Source: Diadema setosum (lineage: Eukaryota; Echinodermata; Echinoidea; Diadematoida; Diadematidae). Taken from it: a DNA stretch of 64,000 bases. The stretch lies in assembly GCF_964275005.1 (NCBI RefSeq), contig NC_092706.1:25268942-25332941 (forward strand). The letters run 5' to 3'. Shown in pieces: positions 22,983 to 34,900 of the stretch (positions are counted from its first letter, which is position 1; every line of letters begins with the position of its first letter). The notes beneath the pieces were generated by a model that saw only the letters and a list, made by a program, of their open reading frames with translations, was not told where the DNA came from and did not search any database. The translations under genes and the position numbers were made by a program.

Positions 22983-25900
22983 TCTGTGGTCGTACAATAG
23001 CAGAGATATTTTATGCACATCTGGAATGTTAAAGTGGACATTAGAACAATCTTATGTCATACTGAGGTTCTTAAGATTTGTAAAATAAAATGTCAGTGGT
23101 CGTACAATAGCAGAGTTATTTTATGCGCATTTGGAATTTAAAGTGGACATTAGAACAATCTTATGTCATATTGAGGTTCTAAAGATTTGTAAAAGAATGT
23201 CTGTGGTCGTACAATAGCAGAGTTATTTTATGCGCATTTGGAATGTTGAAGTGGACATTCCAACATTAGATCAGGCTTTCTATTGCTTGCGTTACCTCTG
23301 TAGATTCATGACATACAGGGCAGAACAATTTTTGATCTTTTTTTTTTATTTAATCTGTCTTCCTTTATAAAATTGCATTCGACATTACGAATGATTTGCT
23401 TGGTTTCATAAACTGCTGGTTTATTTCAAAATATCATTTCAAAATGATATCGTGCCAACTCAATGCATGGAGACAGAGCTGGTGAAACAAGATCACCCAT
23501 TCGCAGCACCCTTCTCGATTATCATTTATTCATTTTCTTGTTAAGTATCGCTGTTACTGTCAACGTTTTAAGAATGCACTTCTGTATTCAAATCATATAG
23601 TAGCTAAAAGGGACTTCAATAGAAAATGGAACGTTGATATTCTTGGTACGTAAGCCTCAATTTCATACTTGCCAAACACCTGAATGTTGTATGGGGTTTC
23701 GTATTAGGGTTTCCCCAAATTCTCACGTTATACACGTGAAATATGTCATACGAGTTAAAATTAGAATTTTTGTTCCAGTAGTATCTTTTGCATAGCTTTA
23801 GGAAAGTGATAACAATCAACTGTTAACATATTTCCTGAATTTTAGGTGTATACAATGTAATATAATGTTTTTGCATGAAAAAAAAATTGACTTTACAAAA
23901 CAATATCAATTTTACTTCAATTGCAAATTACCCAGAAAGAGAAATAACACAACACGGATTGACACACTTTAGAAAATTGCTGACATTGGTAAACGTCGTT
24001 ATCCCGAAGCATTTAGTAATGTATATGATTATGCAAAATAATAATAATAACAATGATAATCAGTGGCGTACCGTGGGTCAAGACATTGGGGGGGGGGGCA
24101 CCTCATGGCAGCAACATGAGAATTGCATAACGTAACAATTAAATGCGAGCGAGCGGAGCGAGCGAGCTTGAAAATTTTGACATTTTACAGTCCCCAAACT
24201 GCCGTTTGTAGCTATATATAATAATATATGTATGTATATATATATATGCTTTGGAAATTAAGGGGGTTGCACCGGGCGCAACTGCTGGCAGTTGCTGGCA
24301 GTAACATCACGAGAATGGCATAACGATTAAATGCGAGCGAGCGAAGCGAGCGAGCTTGAAAATTTTGATATTTTACAGTCCCCAAACTGCCGTTTGTAGC
24401 TATATTTTTTTGCTTTGGAAATTCAGGGGGGGGGGGGGGCGCACCGGGTGCAACTGCTGGCAGTTACTGGCAGTAATATCAGGAGAATGGCATATAACGG
24501 TTAAATGCGAGCGAGCGAAGCGAACGAGCTTGAAAATTTTGACATTTTATGTTCCCAAAACTGCCGTTTTTAGGTATATTTTTTCGCTTTGGAAATTAAG
24601 GGGAGGGGGCGCATCGGGCGCAACTGCTGGCAATTACTGACAGCAACATCAGGAGAATTGCATAGCGATTAAATGCGAGCGAGCGAAGCGAGCGAGCTTG
24701 AAAATTTTGACATTTTACAGTCCAAAAACTGTCGTTTGTAGCTACATATATATTTTTTCGCTTTGGTGCGCCCCCTGGATCCGCCACTGTAGGGTGTCGG
24801 TTTATGTTCGTGATTGGGGGAGGTATGACCAGCGACGGGGCGTCGAAGTGACCAAGCGGGAGAAGGATGTCCAAAATCTGCACTTTATATAGAGCATCCC
24901 CTAATTTGTTTGTGTTTGTGAGTGTGTGTGTTTCAATTAGATGGAAAAAGGTCAAGTCTTATTATTGGCAATGCAAGACATTTTGATATAGACTAGTATG
25001 TAAAGCAACACTGCAAAATCAATGATCAAGCTTTGATAGCAAATGTGTACAACCTATCAAACATCACATTGCGCAACATTGCAGCGACTCTTTTTGCCAT
25101 TCCGATGTTCTGAGTACACTGCGCACATCCTGCTTGTATTCAAAATGCCAACCAGGAATCACACTGAATCACAATCTTTTGTCGTCTCCGGGCTTTTTGA
25201 ACAATGTTTCACTATAATATCTCTTATGGTTAAAAGAAATCTTAGAAAAATATCTTTTTTCTTGATCATCCTTTCATGTCGATTTCAAAAGCAGTTTACT
25301 AACCCTTGAATTACCATTTTGGTAGGTTTTTTTTTTTTTCACCAGCGGATTGGGGGGGGGGGGGGCACGTGCCCCCCATGCCCCCCGTAGTTACGCCACT
25401 GATGATAATAATAATGATAATGCTTGTGGTATGCAAATGCATCAATGTGTGGCCGTGCATCACAAAACCGACAAAAAGTCACACCCCTTGATTTCACGTG
25501 AGGACTCAAAAAAAGTGAAACTGCATGGTCAACCAAGTCAGTTTTGAGTTTTTCACATTTTCTGAAAGAACTATTCTTCTTCTACACTTTTTCTAAGTTT
25601 GGGATCATAAACTGAATGGGAAAGTGTCTTTTCAACAGTTTTTGTACAACCTCTTTTCTTGTAAAGAAGTGAGATCAGGGCCCGTTTCATAAAACTTGTC
25701 ATCAGTGACAAGTTGTCATAGATGTGACAAGCTACTGAAATCCTTGCATCTGATTGGCTGAGAGCAAATTTGTCATAGAAACGTGGCAGTTGTCACTAAT
25801 GACAAGTTTTATGAAACGGGCCCCAGGTATGTCTTAGACGCCCCTTTATATTTCTTAAAGATCCTTTGCACACGCTTAACTTTCAACTCTAATAACTTTT

Positions 25901-28900
25901 TAAACGGTAATGCTACTGCTTTGAAAGTTGGCAGTAATCATGGACATAATATGATAATAGAGCATGCTTTCTTTCAGCTTAATCCAATAATTCCTTCATT
26001 GTTGTTGTTCCAGTGGTTTACATCCTGTTGTTTGTCGCATTCATTGCACAGCCAGCACGTTTTGGAAAGAGTAAGCGTTAAGATAAATCCTTTACTTCAG
26101 AGCTTCTTTTCTCAGTTCACACTTTTCCTGAGTTTGTGCTTTCTTTCCAATATTTAGATAGGTTAGGAGAGTCCATATGAACTGAGTTATACATCATTTT
26201 AAAGTTTAGAGTCTGCTCTAAGTTTGAATTTGTATACATTCTTAAGATATGATGTAATTATATGATGTAATTAAAACACCGATAAGAAAAAGACAAAAGC
26301 TGTCGTTGTAATTAGTATTACAGACTAAATGTGGCCATGTTTTTTTTTTTTTCTGTCTTACCAATGAGAACTTTGAACTTGTACACACCAAGAATGGCTT
26401 TCTTTCGTGTTGTTAGACTTTCCACACAATGAACATGCTTCACTTTCATTTATCAAGGATACTTTGCTAGTACTTTTGTCAGAATTGCAATTTTAAACTC
26501 AACGAAATTATACGTTCACAAATAATTCGTTTTTCAAGTAATTGTCACTTATCCTTCAATTTAACAAGATTGGAAATTCAAGTATCTTGCAAGTCGGAAC
26601 CTTAACGACATCCATATACCCCCCAAAAAACATACTCGGTTTTTTTTCTCTCTCAAGAATATCTATCCTATTTCATCGATTACCATGCTTTCTGGTTTGT
26701 TCATTGTTTTTCGTTTGTCCGTCTGTTTGTTTGTTTGTTTGTTCAAGGAGGTTGAAGAGATGGAGTTCCAACTGGCTGTAATTATTCAAACAGTTGTCAC
26801 TTTTCTATTGATGTACAAAAGAATTCCACAGGTGCATCTGTGCCTTTGGTGGCGGGGTTTTATGCCGCCGTCTTGCTGAGCAATCTGAAGATTTATTTTG
26901 AACGTGAACTTAATGTTGGCTATATTTTGCTTGTTTATCTATGAAATGAAACGAAATCTCACTTAATGATAAAGCTCATTAAACAAAGGTCAATCCCTTC
27001 AAGAAATATGTGCAAAAGTGTAAATCAGAGCTGTATCATGTGAAAAAGTTTAAAACTGTACCCTCCCGGAAAGCCGGTTTTATCACTTTTCCACTTAATT
27101 CCTCCAAATAAAACTGATATGGAATAATCTTCGAGTATAACTTTATATTAATAGATATATCAGATTAGTGACCGGGCACGGCCAGTCGAGTAATTTTCAT
27201 TTTCATTTCATCATTTTTTGCGCAATTTCTATTCGCGCATCCCTGTGTCTTTACCATTATATACCACCTATCTTTTATAAGTAGGGATGGCGAAAAGTAA
27301 TTACCATCACAAAGACATATTTTCGTTAGAAAGTGGCTGATGATTATGCAATGAGACATGAGTCAATTGTCTTCCTATCTGCGCGGCAGATCCAGTTTGC
27401 CACATGCTTCAAATACTTTCGAGTGGCGGCATCAAACGTGACTTCAAAGGAAATACGACAGTTGTGACTCCATTCTCTTGAACCTCCTTGGTTTGTTTGT
27501 TTGTTTTGCTGAAATTTCAATCTCACAGATTCGGGAAGTATGGTACACTGTTCTTGGGCAAGAACCGAATGCTCCTCCAAGAGTGCTTTGAAGCTAAAAT
27601 GTCGAGGTGGGAAATGGAGTAAAATTCGTTATAATATAACTTGTTTCCTGTACCAAAATGACAACCAGGAGCTAGAAGTCTGTTATACAATCCTTTTTAT
27701 AATTATGGCTTTATCTTATAGCCGTCAGGCAATGTGCACTTAAGGTTTTACACACACACACACACACACTTACACGTAAACAGACGAGCACATACCCACG
27801 TAATTTTCCATCATGCGCTGTTGTGCGTAGATTCGTCATCTTCACAGGCACTGTTGATTTTGTCGGTCAATATAAATCAGTGGACTTTTTGATAACGTCA
27901 TCATTTCAATGTTATCGAAAACAACAATTGCATAGCATATTATTTCGATAGGGTATTTGTAGTTTTTCCTATCTTAAAGATAAATTTTATTTGTGAGAGT
28001 GTCTAAATTTCCCTCTCAGTACCCGGATACCTCGGATGCTACGACGGATCACAGAGCACACAGGTGGATTCTCTACTTCAGGGATTCTCCAGACATGAAG
28101 TCATGAATGATTTGGAGTGCGCCACCAAGTGTCGGGAACAAAGAAACATCGCTGATGTAGCTGTCATATACCAAAGTGCCTGCTTGTGCGTCCCATCAGA
28201 GATATTTACTCAATTGTCCTCTTTAGCAACACATCTTCGCGGGGGGTCATGTCCAAGAATGGAGGAATTGAATTTGTCACCTGGTGTATATTACGCATTT
28301 AACGGTGAGTGCTGATCAAAAGTAGTATTAAATACTTTTAGCACCCAACGTGCAAATTGTTTTCAATCGTATGTTTATATCCGTAGTATTCAATGGAATT
28401 GCAATTGCGGTAGGCTCAAAACAAGCACTAAGGGGATTCGTGCATCCCATAGTTCATAACTTTCCATGGTCACATTCTCATACTCATGTGAAAATAAATA
28501 TATGAGATTAATGATTTATATTCTACCCCTTTATATTGTAGGCCTTTTCCCTCATTTTTCCCCCACTAGAATGAAAAGACGTTTGAATGTAGATTTACAG
28601 AAAATACATTTGCAAAGCCTCATTCCGTCTGCTTTTGTTTTGAAATGTTCGTCGCCCGGATTTGTCGTTATTTCCTTATACCTGATCTACTTATCTCCAT
28701 AGGGTTACGACAGTATAATTTCCTTAAGAAACTTACGAGGTTGGGCAAATCAATCAGATTTCTTGTGTACATCATAGAGTAGGTTTGACTAAATGGATGT
28801 TTTGATTTTTATGCCTCTGTCACGAAGTGTCATCGGAGGCATTATGGTTTCGGGTTGTCCGTCCGTCCGTCCGTCCGTCCGTCCTTCCGTCCGTAATCAA

Positions 28901-31900
28901 TTTTGTGGGCAATGTATATAAAAAAGCGTTTGAGGTATCCTAATAAAACTTGGCATGTATGTACGAGTAGGAGAAGTTGTGTCTATCAACTTTTGGGGGG
29001 CATATGCTCAACGTCAAAGGTCAAAAGTTCAAGGTCAAATGCTCAAAATTTTATTTCACTATTTCCCCATATCTATCAAATCAATGCTTGAAGATATTTT
29101 CTTGAAACTTAGTGTATATGTGTACTACTAGATAAAGATTCTCCAGAGAGATTGGGGTCACGAGGTCAAAGGTCAAAGTTTAAGTGAAAATGTTACAATT
29201 TCATTTTTTCTCCATATCTCACAATTTAATGGTTCAAGGTATCTTCATGGAATTTAGTACGTGATGCATGTACTGACTGTTAGTGATTATGAAAGGAAGT
29301 TGGGGCCATGGGTCAAAGGTTAAGATCAACTACTCAAAATTTCACTATTTCCCTCATATTTATGCAATGCCTGCAGGATTATTCTTGAAACTGAAAATGT
29401 ATTACCCAATAGAGATTCTCTTGGAAGTTTCTTGCAAAAGGTCAAAGGTTACAGGTCAGGTGAAAGTGCTAAGTGACTCAAGGTATCATCATGATACTCA
29501 GTAAATATTTATGCATTTTCTACCTGATAGTAATTCTCTAGGGAATTTTAGGGTCATAGGGTCAAAGGTCAAGGGTCAAAAGCCAGGTTAAAATGCTAAA
29601 ATTTTACTATTTAATACTGAAATGACACTTTTTCTCCGTACCTTGAAAATAAGTCAATGCATAAACTTATCAAAGGGTCAAAGGTCGAGTAAAAAGCGTG
29701 AAATCCACATATACCTGCACTGTTAAACAATATAGCCATTAATCCAATTTAACGTAGTTCAAGGAAAGTGAACATTCAACACATTTGTGACACACCTGTC
29801 ATTTTAATATTTTGCCAATTATGTGAAACTGTCAACACACATTGCTAAGAAATTGGACTATCTACAGACATATTAGGAGAACCATGCATTATGGCGGAGA
29901 GATACCAATCGCCATACGATATTTCAAGTTTGTTTGTTTGTTTGTTTGTTTTTCTTTTTTATCTCACACCTTCCCTGCCTCATTCATTGCTGCTCCTATT
30001 CGAATAGCATCATACGGATTTTGCGACCAACTTGGCGTTGTCCAGAACGGCGCATGGGATTCCAACAGCACGTGGTTTGGTTCCCTGGTAACCCTCACCT
30101 GTGACCAAGGATTCATCTTCGATGGCAGCGCGACACTGCAGTGTGTGGGACTGCCCGGACGGTCAACTTACTTCCCGGCTTGGAATTCATCGATCCCATC
30201 TTGTGAGGTGATCAACAGTAAGCTTTTGCTTTGTTTTGTTTCTTCAAACGAAGGTGACCTTTCTCCATTCGCTTTACTAACGTTTCTTCTCCCTTAATTC
30301 CCTGTGATTATATCCCTGTGGTTATTGAAGAAAGGTTGTCAAATAGATGCTGGTTTGAGTAAAAAACAAAGCACAGCACAAAGATTCAACCCCCCCCCCC
30401 CAAAAAAAAAAAAATAAATAAATAAATAAAGACGGGCTGATGTGAATAAGAAATTCAATAGCGCTCTAATTCGCAATCGCGGAAAATATTTCGAGCTTGG
30501 ATTTTTATCGGGCTGATGTGAAAATGCCTTTTGTTTAAAGACTAGTTCCACCCGTATGTGAGGTCGATTGTCAACGCAAAATTTGATTGTTTTCTTGCTC
30601 TCTGTATGCGTTATTTTCAATAGAAAGGGGGGGGGGGGGGGAGAGAAAGAGAAGTGAGAAAAAAAATTAGATACAACTATACCAGGATAAAACGATCTTC
30701 ACAAACAATAGCACCCTCATAATATCATGCTAATTCCTGCGAATTGTCATCAGTTCGAGTACTGCATAGGGTTAGGGTTCCATACTACATATCTGCTGAG
30801 CTGAGATAAATGCTATTTTGCGTTTTTTGCAGATTCTTTAAAAACACAGAAACATTCAAAAATAATTTTGTGGTATGATTATGCACCATACCTAGTTGTC
30901 TAACAATACCTAGGAAAAAAATATGTTTCCGTTATTTTTTAAATGTTAGGCCTATTTAGGAAAATGTAGTTACTGCGGTGACTTACCCATGATTTTGGGT
31001 AGTTTCCCCATGGAAAAAAGCAGTAACTGCACATGTCACATGACCATAGTGAGGAGACTCCACCAGCTTATAAAATAAAGTTCTTCTACTTTCTAGTTAG
31101 TCTAGATCTATAAGATCTAGGACCTAGACCTAGACTAGGTCTTGTCACTTCTAGGAATGAATGGAATTCTGTGTAACAGTAAGGTAATTGAAGTGCCTGA
31201 CCTGGTCCCTGGACTAGACTATAAAGTATCAAGTCTCTTCGTCTTAGATCCTAGTCGAACTCTGTCGTTACACTTAGACTACACGTACAGATCTATGCCC
31301 AATGTTAGTGCTAGACCTAGATCTAGATTACTGACATTTTGTCTAACACTAAACAGTTAACTCTGACTCTGTAATGTTAGATATGGTACGCGGTAGACCT
31401 AGATCTAGACTATTTGTGTATTAATACTAGAATATCTAGTGCTCATCTCCTTTCAAAGCCGCCATTCTGCCATTTTTTTCTTCTATTTTCCAGTCAAGGT
31501 GCAGCCCAGGTCCAGGAAAGGATAGATTTAGTCTAACAGATCTAGACTAGGGTCTAGATCTAGATAGCGTAGGCCTACTATGGCATAGCCTATATCTACT
31601 AGGCCTAGTATTTTTGCAATAGACCTAACTTTATCGCTTTTTTGTGCCATAATATTCCTCAGATTTTGAAGGGGGCAGTTCAAATACCAAAATCACATTT
31701 GGATGATTTTCAATTCATTTTCTACTGAAGACTTCAGTCTGAGGATTTGATTCTTTTAAGTTTAGATAGATCTAGAGATCTAGATCTGGAGGGGTCTAAA
31801 TTTTGGTAAATATAATCTAGGCCCTAGATCTAGATCTAGATTCTAGGCCTATCTAGATAGACCTTGGCCTGGGGTAGACTCTAAATTCTGTTATATTCTG

Positions 31901-34900
31901 TTATAACACTAGTTCGAGTGAATAGATCGGGGTCTAACCGTTTACTGTTACTATCATCAAATTGTACTCATCATCAATCATCATCATCATCATCAACAAC
32001 AACATTATTTTGTTGTCTAATACTAGGGTCTAGATCTAGATCTAATACAAGTTTTAAAAAGTTTACAAAAATCTTGATTGTAAACTTATTTAAATGGCTG
32101 TTAAATGACATTTCTGGTCATTAAGTTCAATCTACTGTAGATGTGGACTTAGTCTCAGAAAGTAAAATACTAGGTTAACGTTAGTAGATCCTTTATTTAG
32201 TTGCAAGTTAGACTTTCTCAGAGACTATGTCCAGATCTACAGCAGCGCCAGTGTGTTATACTGCCCTCTTACGGGCAGTGTTTGAGATGTATGTTATATT
32301 GTTGTTGTACAACCTTCGCCCCTTTCGGCCGGCAGTTTGTGTTGCGTGAGCATAATAAAGATTGCTTAAACCTTAACTATTGTGACTGGTTATCCATCCC
32401 CGAACAATGTTCTCTTAATGGCGTGGTGGCAGCTACATGGGATCAAGTACCCTGCTCTTCCCTCATTACCGATGGATTTTATGCATGATATGGCAGCCAG
32501 TCGGTCGGCAAAACGTGTCGTGATAGGTAGTTATGGTTTGCTCGCATCTGCTGTAGTCCCATACATAGCCCTTGAATGGCCGTTCCCTGTCCCCTCTTGA
32601 GGCAACGACCTCGCACCCAGGCCCGAGAGAGAGGCCGCCCCTACCAGTACCAGTATTCTAACCAGAAGTACAATGTACCAGGTACCTTACAGTGTTTGCG
32701 ATTCTGAGTCAATTCAAATCAAAAGAAATGAAAGCAATGAATGGATGACTGAGGATGATTATGTCGGTCTTGATTATGATGATTTCTGTGACGATCATGA
32801 TGATGAAAGTTATGACAGTTGTGATGAGCCCTTCGGGGACCCTAACCAACCTCGTCCCCATGAGGATCTAGTATTGCATGCTACTCGTTGTGATGGCGTC
32901 AATCCAAGTTCATGTAGCATTACTCCTCGTCCTGTCCCTATGTGTATGAGTAGTCTTGGTGTTAGTGAGTCCAGTCGTTCTAATGTTAGACATACAGTTC
33001 ACAGTTGCCCAATCTGTCTCGTGGCCAATCGCCCGAACCAGCATCACATCAGTGATTGCTCATTCCTACCAGAGCATGAAAGAGATATCATTACATGTGC
33101 TCGCCAAGCGGCGTCAGTCCTTGGCTACTCTGATTCCCTGTGTCCATATGACAATTATCTGGATGATTATGATGAGCTAGATTCAGAATGTGATTTCTCA
33201 GAAGTTGATGAATGTTTTGATGATCTTCATGACAGTTTTTTGTCTACAGATATCATCTGCTTGTCTGCTAGGGTATGTGTTGCTGATTCAGACTGTACTA
33301 GTCTTGGAGATACAACGGATATGTCAGATTTAGACAGGTCAATAGGGTTTCAAGACAATTCTTACTGCTATAATCGTGGCTCATCGGAGTCGGATGAGTT
33401 CCACTTCCGGGTTGATCAGTCGCCACAGTCTCCAGTAGCTAGTCCCTCAGTGTTGCCTGAAAAGGCCTGTATGTCTCCCTACATTGATCTTGACCATGGC
33501 CAACAGAGTGTCCGGGTTACTCTTGTCAGCGGTTCTCCACAGAACTTGATTGGCTATTCAGTGTTTAAGAGTCTTGGAGGTGTTTTAATGGACTCTTCTG
33601 AGGCTTATTCAGTTGACCGTTCTTCACCGTATGCAATCATTGGAGGGACGTGCCTTACACTCACAAGAGATGGGAAGGCATTTCTCTTTGAAGGGTTAGT
33701 TGTTGACTCTCCGGATGTTTTAGTTGAGGCAGGCATTCCGTTCATAGTGTTACACGACATTACCATCCGTCCCGCGAAGCGCCGCATCACAGTTGGTGAT
33801 GGACCTTCGTACACCTATGGTCCTGATCCTACACCAGAGGCAGATATTCGGCTGTCCCGTACGCCTTCAATGTCTCTCAGCCTTCCCCGGTACAACCCAC
33901 CTTCATCCATCCCTGATGATGTGACCGAACCTTCACCAGCCAGCAACTGTCACCACCAAGGCATAGGCCTACGCCCCTGTTCCCAGGACGCTGAACCTGC
34001 ACGTCAGTGTCTAGCCCAGTCTGAGCTAGCCATCATTCGCACCCCTGAGATGAATGGCACCATCCCTGATGACACTGATGATGATTCCTGTGATGCCCTA
34101 GCCACACCTCGTCATCTCTGTGGCTGGCCAGCATGTCAGCCATCTTCAGATGTCAACCAGTGTTCCTTGGACACCTCACCCCCTGATGAGCTTCCTGTGG
34201 ATGTTCTAAACATCAGTGTTGGTAGCACTACCGCTCCTCATCGACACAGTGGGCCCCCCGACCATCCTCGCATTATCAAGATCAATGACCCTCCTGGGCG
34301 CCCCCCAGATGCATCCATTGAACCCCGTGCCTTCACCAATGCCTCCACTCCTGGAGGTACATCTCGCTTTCCACGGGGCGAGAAGATTACTGCCCGTCGT
34401 CTTCATCTTACCACACCTGTGATGTCTCCAACCCCAGACATTGCTCCTCACCCTCAACCAGGTCACTACACGTGCTTGCATGTAGGACCCCCTCCTGGTC
34501 GTCCTCCAGACATTGACTGTATATTCAGAAGCTCCCTGATAATTGATAACCCCCATTTTTGACCTCAGCTACCAGATGTTCCTGGACTCTGACTTGTGAA
34601 TTGAATTGTGTGCCACATGCCTGCTTCATTTTTATAAGTTTGTTAAGCCACTATATTTGTGTAAACAGGTAATAGGATAAATGGATTGTTGTTGATTAAA
34701 TAATGCAGGATTTTTAAGGTTATCGGTTATTTTTTATCATTATGTATAATGTATATGTGAAATTAGTGTTTAGAAGTGAGACAAAAAAAGTGTGCTGTAT
34801 AAGTATGTGATCTGTTATGTTTTATTTGCAAGGTAATATTGTAAACTTTAGTTGATAATTATGTTAGTTATATTGGAATTTTTGTTTATAATGGGTGAAG

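Noticed and set aside
26542-26879. Hydrophobic frames resembling a transmembrane protein
   Set aside because: Driven by TTTG/TTTC-rich intron sequence; no start context or splice sites.
28855-28893. (GTCC)n as a functional switch
   Set aside because: It is the usual simple-repeat part of a dispersed repeat and shows no further evidence of function.
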